From assembly GCA_963837695.1 (NCBI GenBank), contig CAWINZ010000005.1:1798001-1862000 (forward strand): a stretch of 64,000 nucleotides of DNA. The letters run 5' to 3'. Under the pieces are notes generated by a model that was given only the letters and a program-made list of their open reading frames with translations, searched no databases and was not told the origin of the DNA. The translations under genes and the position numbers were made by a program. Within the stretch, counting starts at the first letter, position 1. The number at the start of each line of letters is the position of its first letter. Below are positions 31,056 to 40,033 of the stretch, in pieces. This stretch comes from VRUE01 sp963837695. Lineage in GTDB: Bacteria > Actinomycetota > Thermoleophilia > Solirubrobacterales > 70-9.

Positions 31056-31903
31056 CCGACCGGGTTGCCGCTCTGATCACCCACGGGCACCCGCCCGCGA
31101 CCACCGATGCGGTGGCGCTCGCGATCTCGGCCGCCGGGGAGGCCGGCTGGCGGCTGGTCGCGACCGCCGCCGAGCTCGCCAAGCACCGCGACGTTGCCGA
31201 CCACATCGAATCGGTCGAGGAGCTTCCCCGTCAGGCCGATCTCTGCCTGGTTCTCGGCGGCGATGGTTCGATCCTCTATGCGCTGCGCCACTTCGCCCGC
31301 AGCGGCGTCCCGGTCTTCGGGGTCAACTTCGGCACCGTCGGTTTCCTGGCCGCGGTCGAGCGCGACGAGGCGGGGGAGGGGATGCGGCGTGCTTTCGCCG
31401 GTGAGACCGAGACGATCGACCTTCCCGGCCTCGAGATCGAGGTCGGTGGCGAGTCGCGGGTCGCCCTCAACGACGTCAGCTTCATCCGCCGCCCGCACGA
31501 GCGGGTCGCCGAGCTGAGCTACAAGATCGCCGACGAGGAGGTCGGCCACGTCCGCTGCGATGGCCTCGTCGCCGCGACCCCGGTCGGGTCGACCGGCTAC
31601 AACCTCGCCAACCAGGGCCCGATCCTCGCCTGGGGAGTGAAGGGCTACGTGGTGTCCTACGTCGCCCCGCACTCGCTGACCGCGCGCGCCCTCGTCGTCG
31701 CGCCCGGCGACGTCCTCCACGTCGGCAACGCAAGCGGGCGCGAGCCTGTCGACGTCGCGATCGACGGCGAACCCGCGGGCACGCTCGAGTCGGGTGCGGC
31801 GCTCGAGCTGAGCTTCGCGGACGGCGCCGGGCGGCTCGCCCAGCTGCCCGGCACGAGCTTCTACCAGCGAATAAGAGAGAAGTTCGGTCACCTCGCCGTC
31901 TGA
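31052..31903 (+). CDS. nadK: NAD kinase
   Basis: 283 residues from GTG 31052. The NAD kinase signature LVLGGDGSILYALR (about residues 66-79) with the catalytic Asp, FGVNFGTVGFLA, NDVSFIRRPHERV and the second glycine-rich motif ATPVGSTGYNLA are complete. It phosphorylates NAD+ to NADP+ in the cytoplasm. It is coupled to tlyA, and both precede recN as in many Gram-positive genomes, interrupted here by an MFS gene. Confidence 0.95.
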   Translation: MTDRVAALITHGHPPATTDAVALAISAAGEAGWRLVATAAELAKHRDVADHIESVEELPRQADLCLVLGGDGSILYALRHFARSGVPVFGVNFGTVGFLAAVERDEAGEGMRRAFAGETETIDLPGLEIEVGGESRVALNDVSFIRRPHERVAELSYKIADEEVGHVRCDGLVAATPVGSTGYNLANQGPILAWGVKGYVVSYVAPHSLTARALVVAPGDVLHVGNASGREPVDVAIDGEPAGTLESGAALELSFADGAGRLAQLPGTSFYQRIREKFGHLAV

Positions 31904-32017
31904 GGCCGCCTGACCGGCGCATCTCGGCGTCCTCGGTCGCTCGCGTGCAGAGCACGCCACGCTCCCTGCGTCCTTGACCTGCTTGGCCAGTCGACCTCAG
32001 CCGACAAGGTGACTCCC

Positions 32018-32023
32018 TAGTGT
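32018..32023 (+). promoter_or_regulatory. Leaderless-type -10 box (TAGTGT) of the MFS gene
   Basis: TAGTGT ends 7 nt before ATG 32031. The intergenic 31904-32017 also contains the short dyad GCGTGC-AGA-GCACGC and nothing else I recognise. Confidence 0.5.
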
Positions 32024-32030
32024 TTGGCCG

Positions 32031-33554
32031 ATGGAGCGCAGATGGTGGACCCTCGTCCTCAGCTCGATCGCGACGTTCATGCTGCTGCTGGACATCACGG
32101 TCGTCAACGTCGCCCTGCCCGACATTCAGCGCGACCTCGGCGCCAGCCTGTCGAGCCTGCAGTGGGTGGTCGACGCCTACTCGCTGATGCTCGCCGCCTT
32201 CCTGCTCACCGCGGGCTCGCTGGGTGACCGGCTGGGCCGGCGCCGGGTCTTCTCGCTCGGCCTCGGTCTCTTCACCTTCGCCTCGTTCCTCTGCGCGATA
32301 GCCGGCGATCCGACCCTGCTCAACCTGGCGCGTGGCCTGCAGGGGATCGGCGGCGCGGCGATGTTCGCCACCTCGCTCGCCCTGATCGGCCAGGAGTTCC
32401 ACGGCAAAGACCGGGGGATGGCGTTCGGGGTCTGGGGTGCGACCGTCGGCGGCGCAGTCGCGATCGGTCCGCTTGTCGGTGGTCTGATCACCGAGCACCT
32501 CGGCTGGGAATGGATCTTCTTCGTCAACATCCCGATCGGGGTCCTCGCCGTCGCGCTGACCGAGCTGAGACTCGCCAACGTCGCTGCCCAGGACCCGCAG
32601 CGGATCGACCTGCCGGGGTTGGCGGCCTTCTCCGGCGGCCTCTTCCTGCTGATTTACGGCTTGATCCGCGGCAACCCAGAGGGTTGGGGGAGCGCGACGA
32701 TCGTCGCCTGCCTGGCCGGATCAGCGGCACTGCTGCTCGGCTTCCTCGCGATCGAGGCGCGCAGCAGCCACCCGATGCTCGACCTCACCCTCTTCCGCAA
32801 GCCCGCCTTCAACGGCGTCTCCGCGGTCGCCTTCGGCCTCTCGGCGGGGATGTTCGCGATGTTCCTCTACCTGACCATCTACATGCAGGGCGTGCTCGAC
32901 TTCTCGCCGCTGGAGACCGGGCTGCGCTTCCTGCCGCTCACGGTGCTCTCCTTCGTCGTCGCCCCGATCTCGGGCAAGCTCTCCCAGCGGGTGCCGATCC
33001 GCATCCTCGTCGGCATCGGCCTCGGTCTGGTCGGGGTAGGGCTTCTGTCGATGCACGGCCTCGCCCCGGACTCGGACATCTCGGCGCTGTTGCCCGGGTT
33101 TCTGATCGCCGGTATCGGCATCGGCCTCACCAACCCCAGCATCGGCCAGGTCGCGATCGGGGTCGTGCCACCGGCCAAGGCGGGGATGGGCTCAGGGATC
33201 AACACCACCTTCCGCCAGGTCGGGATCGCCACCGGCGTCGCCTCGCTCGGCGCGGTCTTCCAGTCCCAGGTCAGCTCGAAGCTCTCCACTCTGCTGCCGG
33301 GCGCCCCGCCCGGGCTCGCAGAAGCGGTCTCCTCCGGAGGCTCCCGTGCCGCCGCCGGGATCGCCCCTCCCGCCCAGCGCCCCGAGATAGTGCACGCCGC
33401 CAAGGTCGCCTTCGTCAGCGGCTTCAACGAGATCCTCCTGATCGGCGCGATCCTCTCCTTCGCCGGCGCGATCCTCGGCTTCGCCCTGATCCACCCCCGA
33501 GATTTCATTCAATCTTCGCCCGAGGCTGAAGCGACGGAGGCCGTCCCGGCATAG
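32031..33554 (+). CDS. MFS drug/proton antiporter, DHA2 (EmrB/QacA) type
   Basis: 507 residues with the 14-helix DHA2 layout. The first helix has motif D1, LLLDITVVNVALPDIQ. The loop between helices 2 and 3 has motif A, GSLGDRLGRRRVF. Helix 5 has the antiporter motif GVWGATVGGAVAIGPLVGG. The membrane protein should export hydrophobic drugs or metabolites in exchange for protons. Substrate is unknown. It is inserted between nadK and recN with its own promoter. Confidence 0.92.
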   Translation: MERRWWTLVLSSIATFMLLLDITVVNVALPDIQRDLGASLSSLQWVVDAYSLMLAAFLLTAGSLGDRLGRRRVFSLGLGLFTFASFLCAIAGDPTLLNLARGLQGIGGAAMFATSLALIGQEFHGKDRGMAFGVWGATVGGAVAIGPLVGGLITEHLGWEWIFFVNIPIGVLAVALTELRLANVAAQDPQRIDLPGLAAFSGGLFLLIYGLIRGNPEGWGSATIVACLAGSAALLLGFLAIEARSSHPMLDLTLFRKPAFNGVSAVAFGLSAGMFAMFLYLTIYMQGVLDFSPLETGLRFLPLTVLSFVVAPISGKLSQRVPIRILVGIGLGLVGVGLLSMHGLAPDSDISALLPGFLIAGIGIGLTNPSIGQVAIGVVPPAKAGMGSGINTTFRQVGIATGVASLGAVFQSQVSSKLSTLLPGAPPGLAEAVSSGGSRAAAGIAPPAQRPEIVHAAKVAFVSGFNEILLIGAILSFAGAILGFALIHPRDFIQSSPEAEATEAVPA

Positions 33555-33573
33555 GCGCTTCTCGGGTGGGTGG

Positions 33574-33645
33574 CACGGCGGCGGGGGACCCCCATAGCGG
33601 AGGGCGCGCGAAGCGCGTCCGAGCACATGGAGGAGGGCCGCCGTG
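33574..33645. repeat. Palindromic intergenic repeat, copy 1
   Basis: CACGGCGGC (33574-33582) pairs with GCCGCCGTG (33637-33645). Between them are GGGGG-A-CCCCC and GCGCGC-GAA-GCGCG hairpins. It is followed by ACAGGACCCGC, which also follows the inverted repeat at 42211-42337. It may be a REP-like family; it could serve as a terminator for the MFS gene. Confidence 0.55.
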
Positions 33646-33701
33646 ACAGGACCCGCCCGCCATGAGCTTGGTCGATCCGCCTCCGCTGCTACACAGAGGG
33701 A

Positions 33702-35384
33702 GTGCTGCGCGAGCTCCGGATCGAGAACCTGCTGCTCATTGAGCGGGCCGAGCTGCGCCTGGGGGAGGGGCTCAACGCGATCACCGGTGAGACGGGCGCC
33801 GGCAAGACGGTGCTCGCCCACTCGCTCGACCTCTTGATGGGCGGCAAGGCGCGGCCGCAGATCGTCCGGCCGGGGGCCGAGGAGGCATGGGTCGAGGGGG
33901 TCTTTGATCTGCCGCCGGGACTGCTGGCCGAGCCGGAGATGAGCGAGGTCGCCGAACGACTGCCGGAGGGGGCGGAGGAGATCGTCCTCGGGCGCCGCGT
34001 GTCGGCCTCGGGGCGGACCGCCGCCTTCCTGGCGGGTCGGGCTGCCACCGCCTCCGACCTGAAGCTGCTCGGTGGCCGCCTGCTCGCCTTCTATGGCCAG
34101 CACGAGCACCGCAAGCTGACGATCTCGGCCGCGCAGATGGAGGTCCTCGACGGCTTCGCCGGGGCCGATCACCTGACGCTGCGCGAGGCCTACCGCGAAT
34201 CGCACCGCGAGTGCGCGCGACTCGAGACGGAGCTGGCCGAGCTGCGCGAGCGCGACGGCAGTCGCGAGCGCGACCTCGATCTCTATCGCTACGAGCTCGC
34301 GGAGATCGAGGAGGTGGCGCCCAGCCCGGCCGAGGAGGTCGAGTTGTCCAGCCAGCGCGAGCGCCTGCGCCACGCGGAGGGGCTGCGCGAGGCGGCGGGC
34401 GGCGCTCTGGCTGGAGTCGCCGGAGCCGACGAGGACGGCGGCGGCGCGGCAAGCGCCTTGGCCGCCGCCGAATCCCTTCTGCATGGCGTCGGCGGCGTCG
34501 ATGCGGACCTCGACGCGCTGACCGAGCGCCTGGCGGCGGTGGCGGTCGAGCTGGGCGATGTCGCCGCTGAGCTGCGTGGCTACCTCGACGGGATCGAGGC
34601 CGATCCGGGTCGCCTCGCCGCGGTCGAGGAGCGCTTGGAAGCGATCGATCGCCTGCAGCGCAAGCACGGCGGCAGCGTCGAGTCGGTGCTCGCCCATGCC
34701 GAGCGTTGCCGCGTCGAGATCGAGCGGTTGGAGGGCGCCGAGAGCCGCGGCGGCGAGGCGCAGGCCGCCCTCGCCGAGGCCGAAGCGCGGCGCGAGAAGC
34801 TCGGCAAGCGGTTGAGCAAGGGGCGGGCCGCGGCCGCGGCGCCCCTGCGTGAGCGAGTCGCCGGAGAGCTCGAGCGGCTGGCGATGCCGGGCGCGAGCTT
34901 GGAGGTAGAGCTGACACCGCACCCTGACGGGTTCGGCCCGAACGGCCGCGAGTCGATCGAGCTGCTGATCTCACCCAATCCAGGCATGGCCGCGGCACCG
35001 TTGCGCGACGCGGCGTCGGGCGGAGAGCTCTCGCGGGTGATGCTGGCCCTGAGCGGGCTTGGCGAGGGCGCCGGCGCGGGGACGCTGGTCTTCGACGAGA
35101 TCGACGCCGGCGTCGGCGGCAAGACCGCCCGCGTCGTCGGCGAGCGCCTGCGCGCCCTCGCCGAGGCACGCCAGGTGCTCTGCATCACCCACCTGCCCCA
35201 GGTCGCCTCGCTGGCGCCTACCCACTTCCGACTGGAGAAGGACCTGAGCGGCGAGCGCGCCGCCGCCACCGTGCAGCGCCTCGACGGCGAGGGTGTGGTG
35301 GAAGAGATTCGCCGCATGCTGGGCGGCGAGAGGGCCGACGAGGCTGCTGACAAGCATGCACGCGAGCTGCTTGCGGCCGCGTAG
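33702..35384 (+). CDS. recN: DNA repair protein RecN
   Basis: 560 residues from GTG 33702, 6 nt after TACACA. SMC-like ATPase: Walker A GETGAGKTVLAHSLDLLMGG (about 27-46), a long coiled coil in the middle, the ABC signature SGGELSRVMLALSGL near 445 and Walker B VFDEIDAGVGG near 470, ending with THLPQVAS. RecN tethers DNA ends in double-strand-break repair. Placement after tlyA-nadK is conserved in many bacteria. Confidence 0.95.
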   Translation: MLRELRIENLLLIERAELRLGEGLNAITGETGAGKTVLAHSLDLLMGGKARPQIVRPGAEEAWVEGVFDLPPGLLAEPEMSEVAERLPEGAEEIVLGRRVSASGRTAAFLAGRAATASDLKLLGGRLLAFYGQHEHRKLTISAAQMEVLDGFAGADHLTLREAYRESHRECARLETELAELRERDGSRERDLDLYRYELAEIEEVAPSPAEEVELSSQRERLRHAEGLREAAGGALAGVAGADEDGGGAASALAAAESLLHGVGGVDADLDALTERLAAVAVELGDVAAELRGYLDGIEADPGRLAAVEERLEAIDRLQRKHGGSVESVLAHAERCRVEIERLEGAESRGGEAQAALAEAEARREKLGKRLSKGRAAAAAPLRERVAGELERLAMPGASLEVELTPHPDGFGPNGRESIELLISPNPGMAAAPLRDAASGGELSRVMLALSGLGEGAGAGTLVFDEIDAGVGGKTARVVGERLRALAEARQVLCITHLPQVASLAPTHFRLEKDLSGERAAATVQRLDGEGVVEEIRRMLGGERADEAADKHARELLAAA

Positions 35385-35392
35385 CACGGCTG

Positions 35393-35398
35393 TAACCT
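35393..35398 (+). promoter_or_regulatory. Leaderless-type -10 box (TAACCT) of steA
   Basis: TAACCT lies 6 nt before GTG 35405. Confidence 0.5.
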
Positions 35399-35404
35399 GC
35401 GTTC

Positions 35405-36592
35405 GTGGCTACCGCCAGTCGTCGTCGCTTTCCTGCGCTGCTATCGCGTCGTAACGGGGCGAGCGCGGAGGAGGCGATTCACGGCACCGCCCGGCTCGGG
35501 CGCCGCACGAAGGATCTGGTCAAGCGGCTGCGCCCCGGCGACATTGCCGTTATCGACCACGTCAACATCGACCGCATCGCGGCCGAGGAGCTGATCGACA
35601 CCGGCGTGGCCGCGGTGATCAACGCCGCGCAGTCCAGCGATGGCCGCTATCCCAACGCAGGCCCGCTGCTGCTGGCTCGCTCGGGTCTCCTCCTTATCGA
35701 CGTCCTCGACGCGGACCCCTTCGAGCTGCTCGACGAGGGGGCGGAGATATCGATCGCCGATGGCGTTATCAGCCGCGGTGGCCAGGAGTCGCTGCGTGGC
35801 ACGGTGTTGGAGGTCGACGAGCTGGAGGACCGCTTGGTCGAGCAACGCGAGCGGATCGACGAGGCACTCGCCGAGTTCGCCGAGAACACCGTTGCCCACG
35901 TCCGCCAGGAGACTGACCTGCTCACCGGCGCGATCGAGTACCCGGCGACGAAAACGGTTTTCAGGGATCGTCAGGTGCTGATCGTGGTCCGGGGCGACCG
36001 GCATCGTCGCGACTTGAAGGCGCTGAATGCCTACATACGCGACGTCCGGCCCCTGATCGTCGCGGTCGACGGCGGTGCCAACGGCTGCCTCGAAGCGGGC
36101 CTGAAGCCCGACGTGATCCTCGGCGACATGGACTCGGCCGGGGACGAGGCGCTGCGCTGCGGCGCGGAGCTGATCGTCCACGCCTACCCCGACGGGCGGG
36201 CGCCGGGCCGGGAGCGGCTGCTGGAGTTGGGGTTGGACCACACCCTCGTCCCCGCCGCGGGCACCAGCGAGGACGTCGCGATGCTGATGTCCTATGAGAA
36301 GGGCGCGGACCTGATCGTCAGCGTCGGCGCCCACTTCAACCTGATCGAGTTCCTCGATCGCAAGCGGGGCGGCATGTCCTCGACCTTCCTGACCCGGCTG
36401 CGGATCGGCGAGAAGCTGGTCGACGCAAAGGGGGTCAGCCGCCTCTACAACCCGCCCTCGACGTTCGCTCCGGTCGCGCTCTTCCTCGTTGCCTTCGTGA
36501 TCCTGCTGACGATCGTCGTGATCAGCTCGCCGGCGCTCAACGACCTCGTCGAACTGCTCTGGTTGAAGGTCAAGATCTGGCTCGGGCTGTAG
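35405..36592 (+). CDS. steA: SteA-like cytokinetic ring protein
   Basis: 395 residues. A cytoplasmic thiamine-pyrophosphokinase-like fold (VDGGANGCLEAGLKPDVILGDMD) precedes one C-terminal transmembrane helix (FAPVALFLVAFVILLTIVVIS) and a short tail, the SteA architecture. In corynebacteria SteA with SteB localises to the septum and controls peptidoglycan hydrolysis at division. The neighbouring 36628 gene matches SteB (annotated MctB-like), supporting the pair. The kinase fold probably lacks TPK activity, which is an inference. Confidence 0.8.
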   Translation: MATASRRRFPALLSRRNGASAEEAIHGTARLGRRTKDLVKRLRPGDIAVIDHVNIDRIAAEELIDTGVAAVINAAQSSDGRYPNAGPLLLARSGLLLIDVLDADPFELLDEGAEISIADGVISRGGQESLRGTVLEVDELEDRLVEQRERIDEALAEFAENTVAHVRQETDLLTGAIEYPATKTVFRDRQVLIVVRGDRHRRDLKALNAYIRDVRPLIVAVDGGANGCLEAGLKPDVILGDMDSAGDEALRCGAELIVHAYPDGRAPGRERLLELGLDHTLVPAAGTSEDVAMLMSYEKGADLIVSVGAHFNLIEFLDRKRGGMSSTFLTRLRIGEKLVDAKGVSRLYNPPSTFAPVALFLVAFVILLTIVVISSPALNDLVELLWLKVKIWLGL

Positions 36593-36612
36593 GCGCCGGC
36601 GCGGGGACCGTC

Positions 36613-36618
36613 TAGCCT
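36613..36618 (+). promoter_or_regulatory. Leaderless-type -10 box (TAGCCT)
   Basis: TAGCCT ends 9 nt before ATG 36628. Confidence 0.45.
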
Positions 36619-36627
36619 TCCCGGCCG

Positions 36628-37494
36628 ATGGGTTACAGCGCTCGCTACCACGCCACGTCGCTGATCGCCGTCTTCCTCGCCCTCGCGATCGGCATCCTGA
36701 TCGGCGCCGAGTTCGGCGGCGACGCCCTCTCCAACACGCGCAAGGACCTCGAGCACAGCCTCACCGGCAACCTCCAGGACGCGCGCCAGCAGGCCGGCGA
36801 ACTGAGCGGCGAACTGGGCCGTGCCAACGAGTTCTCCAGCCGGGTCTACCCGGCCCTCGTCCGCGACCGGCTGCGCGGGCGCCGAATCGGCCTGATCGCC
36901 TTTGGCGATCTGCCCGGCGGCGTCTACGGCGCGATCGAGGCGGCTCTGGCGCCGGCGGGCGGGCATCTGGTCGGCGTCGGGGTCGTCCGCGAGCCGATCG
37001 ACACCAACGGACTCGCCGGCGATCTGGCCAAGACCCGCTTCGCCAAGGTCGCCCGCGACCCCGATGCCCAGACCGCGCTCGGGGTCGGACTGGGACGGCA
37101 GCTGGTGCGCGGCGGGACGCTGCTGGAACCGGTGCGCAGCCACCTCTTCTCGCGCGCCAGCGGTAACTTTGGCGCGCTCGACGCGGTCATCGTCGTCCGC
37201 AATCAGCCGCAGGACATGGGCCCGGTCCAGCGCTCGCTCGTCGGCCGGGTCGAGTCCGGGATCGCGAAGGGCATCACCGCGACGCACACGCCGGCCGTGG
37301 GGGTCGAGAGCAGCCAAGCCGAACCGTCCTCGGTCTCCTTCTTCGCCGGCAACGACCTCTCCAGCGTTGACGACGTCGACCTGGTCGCCGGGCGCCTGGC
37401 GACCGTCTTTGCCCTGCTCGGCGCCGAGGGAAGCTTTGGCATCAAGGGCAGCGCCGACCGCCTCCTGCCCGACCTGCTGGCACCGCACGAATGA
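36628..37494 (+). CDS. MctB/SteB-like copper transporter family protein
   Basis: 288 residues. A single N-terminal membrane helix (HATSLIAVFLALAIGILIGA) is followed by a coiled coil (LEHSLTGNLQDARQQAGELS) and an alpha/beta periplasmic domain. This is the MctB family, called copper transporter in mycobacteria and SteB in corynebacteria. Next to steA the SteB role (septal partner of SteA, activating peptidoglycan hydrolases) is more likely than copper transport. Its stop overlaps the MraY-like gene. Confidence 0.78.
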   Translation: MGYSARYHATSLIAVFLALAIGILIGAEFGGDALSNTRKDLEHSLTGNLQDARQQAGELSGELGRANEFSSRVYPALVRDRLRGRRIGLIAFGDLPGGVYGAIEAALAPAGGHLVGVGVVREPIDTNGLAGDLAKTRFAKVARDPDAQTALGVGLGRQLVRGGTLLEPVRSHLFSRASGNFGALDAVIVVRNQPQDMGPVQRSLVGRVESGIAKGITATHTPAVGVESSQAEPSSVSFFAGNDLSSVDDVDLVAGRLATVFALLGAEGSFGIKGSADRLLPDLLAPHE

Positions 37495-38327
37495 CCTGGA
37501 TCGGCTTCCCGGCGGCGATTGCTGTGGCGCTGCTGGTCGTCCCGGCCGGGATTCGCGGGCTGCTCGACGCCGGCCTGGTGCGGGAGAACTTCCGCGGCGC
37601 CCGCCTCGCCTTCCCACTCGGCGCGGTCTTGGCGACCGCGGCGCTGGTGGCACTCGCCCCGCTCGCCTTCCTCGACGACCGCGGCGATCTGGAACTGCTC
37701 GATCCCGAACTGCGTCGCTGGCTTCCCTACGTGATCGGCGTCGCCTTCCTCGGCTTTCTCGACGACTCGCTCGGCAGGGGTGAGGCGGACGGCTCGCCGC
37801 GTGGCTGGCGAGGCCACGCCGAGGCCCTGCGCCAGGGACGGCTCTCGACCGGCGCGATCAAGGCGATTGGGGCGCTTGCCCTTGCCGCCTACGTCGTCTC
37901 CGGGCGCGGGCTCGAATCGTGGCGCTACCTCGCCGACGTCGCCCTGCTGATCCTCGCCACCAACGCCTTCAACCTGCTCGACCTGAGGCCCGGGCGGGCC
38001 GAGAAGGGCCTGGGGCTGCTCGGCGCCGGGCTCTGCCTCGGCGCCTGGACCTTCGCGCCGCTCGACTTGCTCGGGATCTTCGCCGGCCCGGTGCTGGTCG
38101 GCGCCTGGTTCACCCTGCGCGAGCGGGCGATGCTGGGCGACACCGGCTCCAACCTCGTCGGGGCGATCGCCGGTGTCTGGCTGCTGACGACTTTGGGCGG
38201 GACGGGGAGGCTGATCGCCCTGGCGCTGGTCGTCGCACTGACCATTTTCGGCGAGTTGCGATCTATTTCGCGGACGGTCGACTCGGTTCCGCCCTTGCGC
38301 TGGCTAGACTCGCTCGGCAGAGAATGA
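37491..38327 (+). CDS. MraY/WecA-like membrane phosphoglycosyl transferase
   Basis: 278 residues with about nine hydrophobic segments. The family motifs are present: GFLDDSLG (Mg-binding Asp pair), ATNAFNLLDLRPGRAEKG (catalytic Asn/Asp region, normally NxxNxxDG) and MLGDTGSN. Such enzymes transfer sugar-phosphate from a UDP-sugar to a polyprenyl phosphate. It is shorter than MraY and lies in the steA-steB-pyrG cluster, so it may be a division- or envelope-linked paralogue. Substrate unknown. ATGA overlaps link it to both neighbours. Confidence 0.8.
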   Translation: MTWIGFPAAIAVALLVVPAGIRGLLDAGLVRENFRGARLAFPLGAVLATAALVALAPLAFLDDRGDLELLDPELRRWLPYVIGVAFLGFLDDSLGRGEADGSPRGWRGHAEALRQGRLSTGAIKAIGALALAAYVVSGRGLESWRYLADVALLILATNAFNLLDLRPGRAEKGLGLLGAGLCLGAWTFAPLDLLGIFAGPVLVGAWFTLRERAMLGDTGSNLVGAIAGVWLLTTLGGTGRLIALALVVALTIFGELRSISRTVDSVPPLRWLDSLGRE

Positions 38328-40012
38328 GTCCGTCCAAGCCAGGAGACACGCGCTTCATCTTCGTCACCGGCGGGGTCGTCTCGGCCCTCGGCAAGGGGAT
38401 CGCTGCGGCCTCGATCGGACGCCTCCTCGTCTCCCGCGGCTACCGGGTGCAGCTGCAGAAGTTCGACCCGTACATCAACGTCGACCCGGGGACGATGAGC
38501 CCCTTCCAGCATGGCGAGGTCTTCGTCACCGAGGACGGCGCCGAGACCGACCTCGACCTCGGCCACTACGAGCGCTTCACCGACGAGAACACCTCGCGCG
38601 CCTCTAACGTCACCGCCGGCTCGGTCTACAACACGGTGATCAACCGGGAGCGGCGCGGCGACTACCTCGGCGCCACGGTGCAGGTGATCCCGCACATCAC
38701 CGACGAGATCAAGAACCGCATCCTGATCGTCGCCGAGTCGCAGTCGGTCGACTTCGTCCTCACCGAGATCGGCGGAACCGTCGGCGACATCGAGTCGCTG
38801 CCCTTCCTCGAGTCGATCCGCCAGCTCTACACCGATCTCGGCCCGAAGCGAGCGATGTTCGTCCACCTGACCCTGGTGCCCTATGTCGGCCATGCCGGGG
38901 AACTGAAGACGAAGCCGACCCAGCACTCGGTCAACGAGCTGCGCCGGATCGGAGTCCAGCCGCACGCCCTGGTCTGCCGCTCCGAGAGCCGCCTCGACCG
39001 TGAGATTCGCAGCAAGATCGCCCTCTTCGCCAGCCTCCCGGTCGACGCCGTGATCTCGGCCCACGACGTAGACAACATCTACAAGGTGCCGCTGGTCTTC
39101 CGCGCCGAAGGCGTCGACGACCTGGTGCTCGATCACTTCGGCATGGAGGCCCCGGCTCCCGATCTGAGCGAGTGGGAGGCGATGGTGCGCCGCGCCGACG
39201 CCGCCACCGGCAAGGTGCGGATCGCGCTGGTCGGCAAGTACGTGCAGCTCGCCGATGCTTACAAGTCGGTGATCGAGGCACTCGAGCACGGCGGCTTCCA
39301 CCACGGGGTCGAGGTCGAGATCGAGCTGGTCGACTCGGACGATTTCGAACCCGAGAAGCTGGAGAACGCCGACGGGGTGCTGATCCCCGGCGGCTTCGGC
39401 GAGCGCGGCATCGAGGGCAAGGTCGAAGCGGCGCGGATCGCCCGCGAGCGCTCGATCCCCTACCTGGGCATCTGCCTGGGGATGCAGATCGCCGTGGTCG
39501 AGTTTGCCCGCACGGTCGCCGGTATGGAGGGGGCCAACTCCTCGGAGTTCGACCCCGAGACTCCCTTCCCGGTGGTCGACCTGCTGCCCGAGCAGAAGGA
39601 AGTCTCCGAGATGGGCGGCACGATGCGGCTCGGCGCCGACCCGGTGAAACTGCACGAGGGGACGCGAGCGCGGGAGATCTTCGGCGAGCAGGTCATCTAC
39701 AAGCGCCACCGCCACCGCTACGAGGTCAACGTCCAGCTGCGCCGCCGGCTCGAAGACGAGGGGCTGGTCTGTGGCGGCACCTCGCCGGACGAGCGCCTGG
39801 TCGAGATGATCGAGTTGCCCGACCACCCGTTCTTCGTCGCCTCCCAGTTCCACCCCGAGTTCAACTCGCGTCCCAACCGGCCCGAGCCGCTCTTCCGCGA
39901 GTTTGTCGGCGCGGCGGCCCTTCATGCGGGCGAGCGCCCTGCTGAGGGTGGAGAGCTGCCGGAGGTCGAGGCGGCCGAGCGCGAGGACGCCGGCGTCCGT
40001 CACTCCGGCTGA
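38324..40012 (+). CDS. pyrG: CTP synthase
   Basis: 562 residues from ATG 38324 (a longer upstream frame overlaps the previous gene and was rejected). The N-terminal synthetase domain starts TRFIFVTGGVVSALGKGIAA. The class-I glutamine amidotransferase domain has GGFGERG, LGICLGMQIAVVEFAR with the nucleophile Cys, and HPEFNSRP. It converts UTP to CTP with ATP and glutamine. It is coupled to the MraY-like gene by ATGA overlap. Confidence 0.97.
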   Translation: MSPSKPGDTRFIFVTGGVVSALGKGIAAASIGRLLVSRGYRVQLQKFDPYINVDPGTMSPFQHGEVFVTEDGAETDLDLGHYERFTDENTSRASNVTAGSVYNTVINRERRGDYLGATVQVIPHITDEIKNRILIVAESQSVDFVLTEIGGTVGDIESLPFLESIRQLYTDLGPKRAMFVHLTLVPYVGHAGELKTKPTQHSVNELRRIGVQPHALVCRSESRLDREIRSKIALFASLPVDAVISAHDVDNIYKVPLVFRAEGVDDLVLDHFGMEAPAPDLSEWEAMVRRADAATGKVRIALVGKYVQLADAYKSVIEALEHGGFHHGVEVEIELVDSDDFEPEKLENADGVLIPGGFGERGIEGKVEAARIARERSIPYLGICLGMQIAVVEFARTVAGMEGANSSEFDPETPFPVVDLLPEQKEVSEMGGTMRLGADPVKLHEGTRAREIFGEQVIYKRHRHRYEVNVQLRRRLEDEGLVCGGTSPDERLVEMIELPDHPFFVASQFHPEFNSRPNRPEPLFREFVGAAALHAGERPAEGGELPEVEAAEREDAGVRHSG

Positions 40013-40020
40013 CGCCGGGT

Positions 40021-40026
40021 TAGCCT
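40021..40026 (+). promoter_or_regulatory. Leaderless-type -10 box (TAGCCT)
   Basis: TAGCCT ends 7 nt before GTG 40034. Confidence 0.45.
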
Positions 40027-40033
40027 TCTCCGC